In this document: positions 1 to 7,464 of the stretch, one piece after another
How positions within the stretch are numbered: the first letter of the stretch is position 1
Layout: each line of letters begins with the position of its first letter
Origin: Lachnospiraceae bacterium
GTDB taxonomy: Bacteria > Bacillota_A > Clostridia > Lachnospirales > Lachnospiraceae
DNA: 64,000 bases
Reading direction: 5' to 3'
NCBI GenBank assembly: GCA_024684065.1
Contig: JAIKXO010000160.1
Span: 33,670 to 97,669 of the forward strand
Notes under the pieces: model-generated
What the model was told of the DNA's origin: nothing
Databases searched by the model: none
Seen by the model: the letters and a program-made list of their open reading frames with translations, nothing else
Program-made: the position numbers and the translations under genes

Positions 1-75
1 TCTGTAACCCTTAGCGAGCTTTAAAACCTTATTATGTTTCCTTCTGGCGTTCATTCCGCCTTTAATCCTTGCCAT
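1..75 (-). CDS. rplT: 50S ribosomal protein L20, N-terminal part
   Basis: Only the first 25 codons lie in the window; the gene runs off the left edge. The translation starts MARIKGGMNARRKHNKVLK, the highly conserved basic N-terminus of L20, which binds 23S rRNA early in 50S assembly and, in Firmicutes, represses its own operon. The ATG at 75 is preceded by AAGGAGGAAA (81-90), a strong ribosome binding site. It is the third gene of infC-rpmI-rplT, 80 bp after rpmI. Identity is certain; only the C-terminal part is missing because of the window edge. Confidence 0.96.
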   Translation of the reverse strand, partial: MARIKGGMNARRKHNKVLKLAKGYR

Positions 76-155
76 ATCTATTTCCTCCTTAACAAAGTAA
101 TCTGATTGATTTTCAATATTTTCCTAAAGCTTTTCCTGACAGTGATGCCCCATAA

Positions 156-353
156 TTATAAGTACGGGCAGATCTTCTTCATATTCTTTGCATTAGTAGG
201 GTCTGTGATAGTGGCCTTCCTCAAATTTCTCTTTGTCTTTGTAGTCTTCTTCGTCAGAATATGGCTCTTATAGGCCTTATTCCTCTTAAGCTTACCTGTG
301 CCGGTAACCTTAAACCTTTTTGCAGCTGACCTGTTGGTTTTCATTTTTGGCAT
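156..353 (-). CDS. rpmI: 50S ribosomal protein L35
   Basis: The 65-residue basic protein begins [20 protein letters not shown], the standard L35 start, and has the family's usual length. L35 is a small component of the 50S subunit. It lies between infC (33 bp upstream) and rplT, the canonical order, and is presumably cotranscribed from the infC promoter and subject to the same L20-dependent leader control. AGGAGGA at about 360-367 serves as the ribosome binding site. Confidence 0.97.
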   Translation of the reverse strand: MPKMKTNRSAAKRFKVTGTGKLKRNKAYKSHILTKKTTKTKRNLRKATITDPTNAKNMKKICPYL

Positions 354-386
354 TATATTGTCCTCCTCTTATCAGTATCTTTTTTA

Positions 387-893
387 TCAGCGCTTTTCGG
401 TAAGGAACATGGTCAGAGTTCTTCCTTCAACCTTTGGCTGTTTTTCCACAACAGCTATATCCTCAAGCGCCTTCGCGAAGTCCTCAAGGATCACTCTTCC
501 GTTCTGCATGTGAGCCATCTCACGGCCTCTGAACCTGAGCGTGACCTTGACTCTGTCGCCCTTCTGAAGAAATTTCCTTGCGGCACTCACTTTTGTATTC
601 AGATCATTCTTATCGATATTCGGAGACATCCTTATCTCCTTTATCTCGATAGTCTTCTGCTTCTTTTTTGCTTCCTTTTCCTTACGGGTCTGCTCATATT
701 TGAATTTCCCGTAATCAATTATCCTGCAGACAGGCGGCTTGGCATTCGGCGCTATGAGCACCAGATCTATACCTGCCTCTTCAGCCATCGCCCTGGCTTC
801 ATTTATGGGCATGATCCCAAGCTGTTCTCCTGTTTCGCTTACTACCCTTACTTCCTTCTCCCTGATTTTTTCGTTGATCAATAAATCGCTAAT
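387..893 (-). CDS. infC: Translation initiation factor IF-3, AUU start
   Basis: IF-3 binds the 30S subunit, keeps it apart from 50S and proofreads the start codon. The protein has the N-domain (LLINEKIREKEVR..GEQLGIM), a Lys-rich linker (KEKEAKKKQKTIEIKEIR) and the C-domain (HMQNGRVILEDF). The first TTG at 881 gives INEKIRE, but the real start is probably ATT at 893: GGGAGGG (901-907) lies 7 nt before it and translation then begins (M)SDLLINEKIRE, as in many Firmicute IF-3s. This gives 168 residues. Rare AUU starts in infC are a known autoregulation device, because IF-3 discriminates against non-canonical codons. It is first in infC-rpmI-rplT. Confidence 0.95.
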   Translation of the reverse strand: MSDLLINEKIREKEVRVVSETGEQLGIMPINEARAMAEEAGIDLVLIAPNAKPPVCRIIDYGKFKYEQTRKEKEAKKKQKTIEIKEIRMSPNIDKNDLNTKVSAARKFLQKGDRVKVTLRFRGREMAHMQNGRVILEDFAKALEDIAVVEKQPKVEGRTLTMFLTEKR

Positions 894-940
894 TGTTGTT
901 CCCTCCCATAAACCTTATTCAACATCCGTGATCAAATGTC

Positions 941-1090
941 GAAAAAAAACGGACAACCCTGTATAGGTTATCCGTCATGTACAATTCCATAATAATCTCA
1001 TAAGCGGGAATTGAACTCCCAGTAGCACCTTTAAGCCCTGAGGTGAGAGTATCCGATAACCTATACCCTTCTTAGTGTCTCCCTGGACAC
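941..1090 (-). promoter_or_regulatory. L20-type leader RNA of the infC operon
   Basis: The transcript from the predicted promoter at 1097-1125 would have a 5' hairpin (AGTGTC..GACACT, 1074-1091), and then a segment at 1055-1066 that is perfectly complementary over 12 bp to 961-972, which is part of the terminator stem. Pairing of the two would act as antiterminator; release lets the terminator at 942-975 form. This position and logic match the L20 leader known upstream of infC in Firmicutes, where excess L20 causes premature termination. Assignment to that family is from context and structure; I could not run a covariance model. Confidence 0.8.
942..975 (-). terminator. Attenuator terminator in the infC leader
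   Basis: In the minus-strand RNA a 10-bp stem (966-975 with 949-958, one G-U pair, 7-nt loop) is followed at once by eight U residues (942-949). This is a textbook intrinsic terminator about 50 nt before the infC start, inside the leader rather than at a gene end, so it is an attenuator. The upstream arm overlaps the antiterminator pairing described for the leader. Confidence 0.88.
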
Positions 1091-1096
1091 TAGGAT

Positions 1097-1125
1097 AATC
1101 TAGCATACCTGTGTCCGATTGTCAA
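1097..1125 (-). promoter_or_regulatory. Sigma-A promoter of infC-rpmI-rplT
   Basis: On the minus strand TTGACA (1120-1125) is followed by a 17-bp spacer and TAGATT (1097-1102), with an upstream TG making an extended -10. Transcription would start near 1090, exactly where the leader hairpin begins. It lies downstream of thrS (end 1189), so the operon has its own promoter. Confidence 0.75.
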
Positions 1126-1188
1126 TGATCAATTTGCCAAAATATCTGATATATTTATCCGGTCACGCTTCCGAGCGATAAAATATAT

Positions 1189-3114
1189 TCAATCCTCAAC
1201 CTCAACCCTTCTGTTTTCCCTGTTACCTATTTCAATAAGCAGATCGGAGATAAAATCCGAAAGCTTCTTCTGGCCTTCATCTCCCTTGAACCTGCTTCTT
1301 ACTGAAATAAGCTCCGATTCTTCCTCCTTCTGGCCCAGGACAAGCATATAGGGAATTCGTTCCAGCCTGGCTTCTCTTATCTTATAACCTATCTTTTCGG
1401 ACCTGGAATCAAGCTCAGCCCTTATACCGGCCTGTTTGAGCTCTTTTAATACCTTTTCCGAGTAATCTATGTATTTGTCGGATATGGGAAGAACCTTTAC
1501 CTGGACCGGAGAAAGCCATGTAGGGAACCTGCCTGCGCAATTTTCTGTGAGAACGCCGATAAAACGCTCAACGGAGCCGAAAATCACCCTGTGTATCATT
1601 ACGGGCATATGCTCTTCGCCATCAGATCCCGTATAGGAAAGCTCAAAATTCTGAGGAAGCTGGAAATCAAGCTGGATCGTTCCGCACTGCCAGGTACGCC
1701 CTATGCAGTCCTCGACATGGAAGTCAAGCTTCGGTCCGTAGAACGCTCCGTCGCCTTCATTTATTTCATACGGAAGGCCAAGATTCTCGACCGCGCTCTT
1801 GAGCCCCTCCGTTGCCCTCTCCCAGTCTTCAAGAGAGCCCATATGATCCTCGGGCATTGTAGAAAGCTCAATATGGTAATCAAACTCAAGCTTTTTATAT
1901 ACCTCATCTATCAGCTTCATGATATGAGCCACCTCGGATTCGACCTGATCCATGGCGATAAACTCATGGGCATCATCCTGATGGAAAGCCCTGACTCTCA
2001 TAAGGCCGTGAAGGGCACCGCTCTTTTCATGTCTGTGCACAAGTCCTACTTCCGCATATCTGAGAGGCAGATCCCTGTAGGATCTCGGTTCATTCCTGTA
2101 TACAAGGATCGAGCCCGGGCAGTTCATGGGCTTTATGCAGAACATCTCCTCATCTATCATCGAGGTATACATATTCTCCTGATAATGATCCCAGTGTCCC
2201 GAGGTGACCCATAATCTCTGATTCAGCATCACGGGAGTCTCTATTTCCTGATATCCGTTCCTGTAATGGATCTCACGCCAGTACTTCATCAGCTCGTTTC
2301 TCAGGATCATGCCGTTCGGAAGGAAAAACGGGAAACCGGGACCTTCGTCGGAGAACATGAACAGCTTCATTTCCTTGCCGATCTTTCTGTGGTCCCTTTT
2401 CTTTGCCTCTTCGAGCCTTGTGATATATTCCTCCAGATCAGATGCCTTTGTATAGGAAGTTCCGTAAATCCTCGTAAGCATCTGATTATCAGAGTTCCCC
2501 CTCCAGTATGCTCCGGCTATCTTCATAAGCTTAAAAGCCTTCACAGGCTTTGTGGACATAAGATGCGGGCCGGCGCAGAGATCGGTAAACTCTCCCTGCC
2601 TGTAAAAGCTTAATTCGGCATCCTCCGGAAGGTCCTCTATGAGTTCTACCTTATACGGTTCATTATTGTCTTTAAAATACTTTATTGCCTCTGTACGCTC
2701 CATTGTAAAGCGCTCGATCTTAAGGTCCTCCTTGACGATCTTTTTCATCTCAGCTTCTATCGCAGGAAAGATCTCTTCCGAAACAGACTCCGAGAACTCA
2801 ATGTCATAGTAAAACCCGTCATCGATGGAAGGCCCTATTGAAAGCTTTGCCGTTGGATACAGCCTTTTTATTGCCTGAGCCATGATATGAGCGGTAGTAT
2901 GCCTGAACGCATCCCGTCCGCCTTTGTCCTCAAAGGTCAGGATATTTAAAGAGCAGTCCCTGTCGACCACAGTCCTGAGATCGACCCGTTCTCCGTCTAT
3001 TTCCCCCGCGCAGGCATTCCTTGCAAGGCCTTCGCTTATATCCTTCGCAATCTCCAAAACACTCAGAGCGCCTTCATATTCTTTGGCCGAACCATCCTTC
3101 AAAGTAATCTTCAT
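1189..3114 (-). CDS. thrS: Threonyl-tRNA synthetase
   Basis: Class II synthetase that charges tRNA-Thr. The 641-residue protein has the N-terminal TGS domain (MKITLKDGSAKEYEGAL), the editing/SAD domain (HTTAHIMAQA near 70, CAGPH near 180), the catalytic core with zinc ligands (MNCPGS, FHQDDAHEF), motif 2 (HRHEKSGALHG), motif 3 (GSVERFIGVLTEN) and the C-terminal anticodon-binding domain. An upstream in-frame ATG at 3180 exists, but the stretch between is a repeat also present at 36.0 kb; GGAGG at 3123-3127 sits 8 nt before the ATG at 3114, and that start gives the normal TGS N-terminus. No T-box sequence was seen upstream, which is unusual for a Firmicute thrS. Confidence 0.96.
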   Translation of the reverse strand: MKITLKDGSAKEYEGALSVLEIAKDISEGLARNACAGEIDGERVDLRTVVDRDCSLNILTFEDKGGRDAFRHTTAHIMAQAIKRLYPTAKLSIGPSIDDGFYYDIEFSESVSEEIFPAIEAEMKKIVKEDLKIERFTMERTEAIKYFKDNNEPYKVELIEDLPEDAELSFYRQGEFTDLCAGPHLMSTKPVKAFKLMKIAGAYWRGNSDNQMLTRIYGTSYTKASDLEEYITRLEEAKKRDHRKIGKEMKLFMFSDEGPGFPFFLPNGMILRNELMKYWREIHYRNGYQEIETPVMLNQRLWVTSGHWDHYQENMYTSMIDEEMFCIKPMNCPGSILVYRNEPRSYRDLPLRYAEVGLVHRHEKSGALHGLMRVRAFHQDDAHEFIAMDQVESEVAHIMKLIDEVYKKLEFDYHIELSTMPEDHMGSLEDWERATEGLKSAVENLGLPYEINEGDGAFYGPKLDFHVEDCIGRTWQCGTIQLDFQLPQNFELSYTGSDGEEHMPVMIHRVIFGSVERFIGVLTENCAGRFPTWLSPVQVKVLPISDKYIDYSEKVLKELKQAGIRAELDSRSEKIGYKIREARLERIPYMLVLGQKEEESELISVRSRFKGDEGQKKLSDFISDLLIEIGNRENRRVEVED

Positions 3115-3120
3115 ATTTTT

Positions 3121-3216
3121 GTCCTCCAGGGTCAGGCACGAGCCGGATTTATCCGGGCTCGTATCTGACCCGCCAATCAAGTTTGAAAGTCTTTGACTTT
3201 CAAACTTTCTCCTCTA
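3121..3216 (-). repeat. Leader-like repeat element A, copy at thrS
   Basis: This roughly 95-bp stretch is nearly the same as 36001-36096, upstream of an acetyltransferase gene. It contains a long imperfect hairpin (GGGTCAG..CTGACCC enclosing CGAGCCCGGA / TCCGGCTCG) and a second perfect 11-bp stem (GTTTGAAAGTC / GACTTTCAAAC, 3181-3205). At its gene-proximal end it carries GGAGG and the AACAAAAAT run just before the start codon, so it supplies the ribosome binding site of thrS. A short tail of the same element recurs at 55351-55370. Confidence 0.75.
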
Positions 3217-3256
3217 TTGAAAAAGTTTTTGCTCCTGAAGTATCTGACATACCCTC
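3209..3256 (-). repeat. Dispersed intergenic repeat B, copy 1
   Basis: This copy reads, on the plus strand, CTCTATTGAAAAAG..GCTCCTGAAGTATCTGACAT. Related copies lie at 23868-23914, 30401-30443, 31373-31411, 31437-31470 and 37981-38030, all in intergenic gaps and in the same orientation. Here it directly adjoins repeat element A between the SEC-C gene and thrS. On the minus strand it ends in AGAGGAGA, a Shine-Dalgarno-like sequence. Confidence 0.75.
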
Positions 3257-3279
3257 ATAATAATCCGAAGCCTCCCAGG

Positions 3280-3798
3280 TTATGCTGTCTGGATCCTGGC
3301 CCCGCAGCACTTCTTATACTTCTTGCCCGAGCCGCAGGGACACGGGTCGTTTCTTCCGATCTTCGGGCCTTCGTGTACGACCGTCATGGATTTCTTCTGT
3401 TCCTTGTACAGCCTGTCCCTTGTCTCGTCATCATATATTTCCTTCCACTCATCAAGGCCGTACAGCCAGTCCGCCTGAGCCGCCACCATGTTCTTGTAGA
3501 GCCTTTCCTTGTCAAAAGCAAGGCTTACCTCTGTATCCTCTTCCATTTCCTCAATGGGATTAGGTTCAACGAGGCTGTCATTAATACCGTCAAGGAAACC
3601 TGTCATAGTCATTATATCAACGCCGTATTTATCGGCCAAATCCTTTACAGTACCCTTTACGATCTGATCAGGATCCTTCAGAAGCTCGATATAGATTTCC
3701 TTTTCCTGATCAAAATACTTCTTCCAAAGCTCCCTTAGTTTCTTTTTGTCCTCGTCCGGTGAATATGCCTTTGCTCTCCAATCGTCTAATAGTGCCAT
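3280..3798 (-). CDS. SEC-C motif protein
   Basis: A 172-residue, mostly helical and charged protein ending in a SEC-C metal-binding motif: [20 protein letters not shown] near residues 147-166, with the Cys-x-Cys and Cys-Cys pairs that bind zinc in SecA and related proteins. The rest ([20 protein letters not shown]..) has no known catalytic motif that I recognise. Family knowledge points to a zinc-binding accessory protein, not to SecA itself, which is far larger. It lies 72 bp after the coiled-coil protein gene and before thrS. Function unknown. Confidence 0.8.
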   Translation of the reverse strand: MALLDDWRAKAYSPDEDKKKLRELWKKYFDQEKEIYIELLKDPDQIVKGTVKDLADKYGVDIMTMTGFLDGINDSLVEPNPIEEMEEDTEVSLAFDKERLYKNMVAAQADWLYGLDEWKEIYDDETRDRLYKEQKKSMTVVHEGPKIGRNDPCPCGSGKKYKKCCGARIQTA

Positions 3799-3870
3799 TA
3801 TCCTTACCTCTTATCCTTATTATATACATATCAGGGTGGCAGACGGATTCATATATCCCTGTACCACCTT

Positions 3871-4314
3871 TTACTCCTCGTCTGTGAGGCCGCCGCCGTT
3901 TCCTTCTTCCGCTGCCCCGCTTACATTATCCTCTTTTTGAATCTCTTCCGTCTCACAACATGCTGAAGCTTCGCTGTCTGTACAATCCTCTACTGTATCA
4001 CATTCAGCATCCCCGGAGCACTCCGCTTCATCCTTTTCGACATCTCTGTAATTATTCCCCGGTTCTGACAGTTCCTCCCTAAGCTTTGCGATTTTTTCGT
4101 CACAGGCTGCCAGTTTCCCGACTATCTCCTTAAGGTCACTTTCCGGAGAATCCATAAAAAGCGAATAATATTTCTTACCAAGCCTGTAGTACAGCTCCTG
4201 TTTTTTAGCCTCTTCCGCCTTAATACGCGCGTGAAGCTTTGCGATCCCGCCGAATTCCTTCAGCTTTCCGACCGTATCCGAAACTACCCTTGATAAATCA
4301 TTTCTGTCTTCCAT
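3871..4314 (-). CDS. Hypothetical coiled-coil protein with acidic tail
   Basis: I do not recognise a named family. The 147-residue protein has a helical N-terminal half (RVVSDTVGKLKEFGGIAKL, then a Lys/Glu-rich heptad-like region to about residue 85) and a very acidic, Cys-containing C-terminal tail ending GGGLTDEE. No signal peptide or membrane segment is visible, so it is probably cytoplasmic. AAAGGAGG sits just before the ATG at 4314. It lies between holA and the SEC-C gene, separated from holA by about 370 bp of structured DNA. Confidence 0.7.
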   Translation of the reverse strand: MEDRNDLSRVVSDTVGKLKEFGGIAKLHARIKAEEAKKQELYYRLGKKYYSLFMDSPESDLKEIVGKLAACDEKIAKLREELSEPGNNYRDVEKDEAECSGDAECDTVEDCTDSEASACCETEEIQKEDNVSGAAEEGNGGGLTDEE

Positions 4315-4585
4315 CGCTCCTCCTTTACCCTGAATTTCTCTTTTAATAAAGAATTATATTGAACAGACCGCACAAAACATACCGACCCGTTTGACACAGA
4401 ACAACTTAACTGTCCGGGATCAGACCCGGAAATCTTATTCGGCATTTGCAGGCAGGCCTGCGATATGTATCATTTTATAAATCCGCCTGATTCCGAACAG
4501 ATACATAATACTGTTTTTAATAAATATTTGCAAGCATGTATTAAGATCATGCATCCGGAAGCGTACCCCGGAGTTACTGTTCAGT

Positions 4586-4722
4586 CCCGAGTCACGCATT
4601 TTACTGCGTGGCTCGGGCAGATAATGTAAATATAGCCAATAGCACATCGTCCATCGCCGAGGGCGATTAAGGATGGACAATGTGCGTTACAATTCAGCGC
4701 TGGTCAAGCGCTGAATTGTGAC
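4586..4722. repeat. Three consecutive long hairpins after and within the end of holA
   Basis: Three palindromes follow each other: 4586-4617 (13-bp stem, CCCGAGTCACGCA with TGCGTGGCTCGGG), 4642-4685 (outer GCACAT/ATGTGC, then GTCCATC/GATGGAC or ATCGCC/GGCGAT) and 4686-4722 (16-bp stem with one G-T pair, core CAATTCAGCGCT / AGCGCTGAATTG). The third includes the holA stop codon. None has a T-run typical of an intrinsic terminator, so the array looks like a REP/BIME-type repeat. The rest of 4315-4585 contains only weaker inverted repeats (for example TCCGGG/CCCGGA near 4412) and no convincing gene. Confidence 0.6.
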
Positions 4723-5712
4723 ACCCCGTGGCCCGGCCGCGGTAAGCTCCGCTATTAATAGCTCCACGCTCATAACCTCATTAAGCCTTCCCTGTTTGAC
4801 CCTGCTTTCGTAATCGGCACATTCATTCATGATATCCTCAAGCTCTTTAATGCTGTATTTTCCGCTGTTTGCGAGGCATTTTTTAACTGCATAGGGATGA
4901 ATTTCCATCTTTCCGGCGATCTCATCCTGTGACATTCCCTCCTTTTTCAGGACTTTAGCGGAAAGTATCTGCGCATACTGCCTTCCTATCAGGATCAGTA
5001 TTTTCATCGGCGGCTCCTTAAGGGTGACCAGATCATAATACCTGGCTAACGCCTCCTGTCTTTTTTTCAGAACAATATTTTCTATCATGTCAAAGACCTT
5101 GTCCTCGACCCTGATGGAATTAATGGCAAGAACATCTTCCGCTGATATTTCCTTCTTATCAAGACAGTATGAGATAAGTTTTTCAAGTTCCATGCTCATT
5201 GTCTGCATATCGGCATTTACCGTAAGCATAAACTGCTCAAGCGCCGAACGTCTGATACCAAGCCCGGCGGCCCCCACTTTGCTAAGCACCCATTTCTTCA
5301 GCGTTTCCTCATTTGGTCTTTCAAAGCTTACTATCCTTCCGTATTTCTGGATAGCCTTGTAAAGCTTTACCCTTTTATCAGCCTTTTCCTGTATGAAGAT
5401 CAGACAGGAATCCTCCGGGACCTCTCTGATAAAATCAGAAAGCTCATCATTACCGCCCTCAAACAGAGTCGTGTCCTCTAAGAAAACAACCCTCTTATCA
5501 GCCATGAAAGGCATTGTGTTGGCGAAGTCTATCACCTCCCCAACCGGTATATCTTTCCCTGTATAGGAAACGGTATTCAGGGCATCATTAGGCCGGCAGA
5601 GTGCTTTTTTCAGCTTATCCCTGTACTGAAGCCTTAAATACGCCTCCTCCCCCGTAAGCAGATAAACCCTGCTGAATTTCCCGGTCTTTATATCCTCATC
5701 TATACTGTACAT
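4687..5712 (-). CDS. holA: DNA polymerase III delta subunit
   Basis: The delta subunit opens the sliding clamp within the clamp-loader complex. The 341-residue protein starts MYSIDEDIKTGKFSRVYLLTG, with the conserved F/Y-LLxGEE (LLTGEEAYLRLQ), the FANTMPFMADKRVVFLED stretch near 75 and the C-terminal collar region (LILIGRQYAQIL). Length matches the family. The last 10 or so residues (TIQRLTSAEL) and the stop are encoded by a perfect palindrome, so the native C-terminus may have been slightly altered. It follows a terminator for the CapA gene; in many Clostridia holA lies downstream of comEC, as it does here with two genes between. Confidence 0.93.
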   Translation of the reverse strand: MYSIDEDIKTGKFSRVYLLTGEEAYLRLQYRDKLKKALCRPNDALNTVSYTGKDIPVGEVIDFANTMPFMADKRVVFLEDTTLFEGGNDELSDFIREVPEDSCLIFIQEKADKRVKLYKAIQKYGRIVSFERPNEETLKKWVLSKVGAAGLGIRRSALEQFMLTVNADMQTMSMELEKLISYCLDKKEISAEDVLAINSIRVEDKVFDMIENIVLKKRQEALARYYDLVTLKEPPMKILILIGRQYAQILSAKVLKKEGMSQDEIAGKMEIHPYAVKKCLANSGKYSIKELEDIMNECADYESRVKQGRLNEVMSVELLIAELTAAGPRGVTIQRLTSAEL

Positions 5713-5722
5713 TTTCTGCCCT

Positions 5723-5762
5723 CAAAAAAATAAAAACGATTTCAGGGTCAAAAGCCTGAATC
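5723..5762 (-). terminator. Terminator downstream of the CapA-like gene
   Basis: The minus-strand RNA forms GATTCAGG..CCTGAAATC (5738-5762) with a loop of about 8 nt, followed by a U-rich run (5723-5737, two blocks of T broken by A and G). It ends the DUF3160-CapA transcript just before holA. A perfect GGCAAGCTTGCC palindrome lies just upstream at 5766-5777. Confidence 0.75.
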
Positions 5763-5832
5763 CACGGCAAGCTTGCCTGCCAGTGTGTGAAAGGTTTTAT
5801 GACCCGCCGCAAAATCCTTTTTCGGAAATATC

Positions 5833-7464
5833 TCATTTCAGGAATTTCCGGGATACATTCTCTTTAAGGATCTCTGATATCCTGTCGTAGCTGTAGTCGA
5901 TATCCCTGTAAGCATCCCTGCTGTCCTGTGCTTCCTCTCTTGAATAATCCGAGAGCCACTTAACGTGAGGATCCTTATAATACGGATCGTATACGGTCAC
6001 GTTCGGTATGAGCCTTGCATCCCTGATCGAGTACTTCCCGCCTTCCTCTCCCTCGAAGCGGCATTCAAGGGTAAGCCCTACGAGCTGTCCGCATTTCTTC
6101 ATGGAAGAGAGGAAATTCCCGAGGCTGTAACAGACAAGAGCCCTCCTCCCGTCTGCGGTGTTGAACCACTGAGCGTCCTTTATAACGTGGGGATGGGTCC
6201 CGATGACGAGATCCGCCCCCCAGTCCGTAAGAGTCCTCCCCAGAGTCCTCTCCGCGTCTGTGATAATATGAGAATTTTCCGTCCCGAAATGACAGCTTAA
6301 TATTACTATATCCGCTTTCTCCCTGGCTATACCAAGCTGCTCCTTTATTATTTCTTTCTCGTCAAGGCAGATCACCCTGCTCTCTGCCCCGTCAGGCAAC
6401 TCAAGATTGGTACCATAGGTATAGCCTAAAAAGGCAATACGGACGCCATCATATTCGAAAACGGGTATATCATCAAAACTCCCTTCCCGGTAGAGTCCGA
6501 AAGCAAAACCCTTATCAGAGACCGATCCCCAAAACGCTTCGGTCGCATTAAGCCCCAAATTTCCCTTGTCATATATATGATTATTGGACAGATTAAAGCA
6601 GTTAAAGCCTATATCGATAAGCTCCCCGGCGCACTCTGTCGGAGTCACGAAACAGGGATAATCTGACGGTTCTATGGAATCGGCGACAAGACTTTCCATA
6701 TTTATGAAGTTTATATCATGGCCTTCGAAAAAACCGGCAACATCCTCATAAGCAAAGCTGAAATCATAACCGCTTCCGCCTGCCTTTTCCTTAGCTGCTC
6801 TGTAGATTGCCTCATGTATCAGATTATCTCCGCTTGCCGTAAAGGTAATACTCTTCTTTTCTACTGTCTGTTCAGGCTCTCTTTCGCTTGTCTTAATATG
6901 AAACGGCCTCTCTCCGTCCTCAAGAAGAGCAAGCCCCCAGGAGCGCCAGTACCATCGTGTTTCGCTACCGTGAACGTCGGAAACTGCCACAACCCCGTCT
7001 GTATCTATTGTAACGGAGGAGACGCTGATACCAAGTTTTGAAGAGACCCAGGCCGGATCGAGCCTGTATGGGTATTCTTCCTTCCAGTTATAGATCCCTA
7101 TGTGCTGAGTCCATTCCGAATCATTCCTTTTCATGAAAAAAGGGCTGTGTTCCTTAAAACTTCCCTGCTTCCAGAATAAAGTGATCAGCTCGTCCTCGCC
7201 GTCATGATCCACATCTCCGGTAATAAAATCAGATACAAGATATCCTTCTCCGGATTCCCAGATCTCTCCGCCGTTTAAAATAACATGTAATATTTTATCT
7301 TTTAATACAATCTCCGCCCTTTCATTTCCGGGCAAATACGAGCTTGAGCCCTCCTTCCAGCTTATCCAGCCCGGAAGGAAGGCTCCTGCTTTCCAAAGTA
7401 AAAATATAACAACCGATATTACGATTAATGCTGAAAAAATTCTTTCTTTAATAATCGTATTCAT
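5833..7464 (-). CDS. CapA/PgsA-like metallophosphatase domain protein
   Basis: A 543-residue membrane-anchored protein: one N-terminal membrane segment (about 9-27), a region with a calcium-loop-like DVDHDGEDE near 85, then a CapA-type calcineurin-fold domain (about 205-470) with FTASGDNLIH, NMESLV, LSNNHIYDKG, CHFGTE and GTHPHV, the metal-ligand motifs of this family. CapA relatives act in poly-gamma-glutamate capsule synthesis, but many stand-alone members have no known substrate. Its ATG overlaps the end of the DUF3160 gene by 17 bp, so the two are probably translated together at the cell surface. No capB or capC is nearby, so capsule synthesis is not supported by context. Confidence 0.85.
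   Translation of the reverse strand: MNTIIKERIFSALIVISVVIFLLWKAGAFLPGWISWKEGSSSYLPGNERAEIVLKDKILHVILNGGEIWESGEGYLVSDFITGDVDHDGEDELITLFWKQGSFKEHSPFFMKRNDSEWTQHIGIYNWKEEYPYRLDPAWVSSKLGISVSSVTIDTDGVVAVSDVHGSETRWYWRSWGLALLEDGERPFHIKTSEREPEQTVEKKSITFTASGDNLIHEAIYRAAKEKAGGSGYDFSFAYEDVAGFFEGHDINFINMESLVADSIEPSDYPCFVTPTECAGELIDIGFNCFNLSNNHIYDKGNLGLNATEAFWGSVSDKGFAFGLYREGSFDDIPVFEYDGVRIAFLGYTYGTNLELPDGAESRVICLDEKEIIKEQLGIAREKADIVILSCHFGTENSHIITDAERTLGRTLTDWGADLVIGTHPHVIKDAQWFNTADGRRALVCYSLGNFLSSMKKCGQLVGLTLECRFEGEEGGKYSIRDARLIPNVTVYDPYYKDPHVKWLSDYSREEAQDSRDAYRDIDYSYDRISEILKENVSRKFLK

Noticed and set aside
1004..1020. tRNA T-arm-like sequence (GGGAGTTCAATTCCC on the minus strand)
   Set aside because: No acceptor, D or anticodon arm fits around it; it belongs to the infC leader.
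1591..2214. 207-codon plus-strand frame opposite thrS
   Set aside because: Shadow of the synthetase gene; no recognisable protein features.
3115..3280. T-box riboswitch upstream of thrS
   Set aside because: The conserved T-box sequence (AGGGTGGNACCGCG) is absent; the region is filled by repeat elements.
4435..4680. 81-codon frame in the gap after holA
   Set aside because: It is made of hairpin repeat sequence, with no ribosome binding site or protein-like composition.
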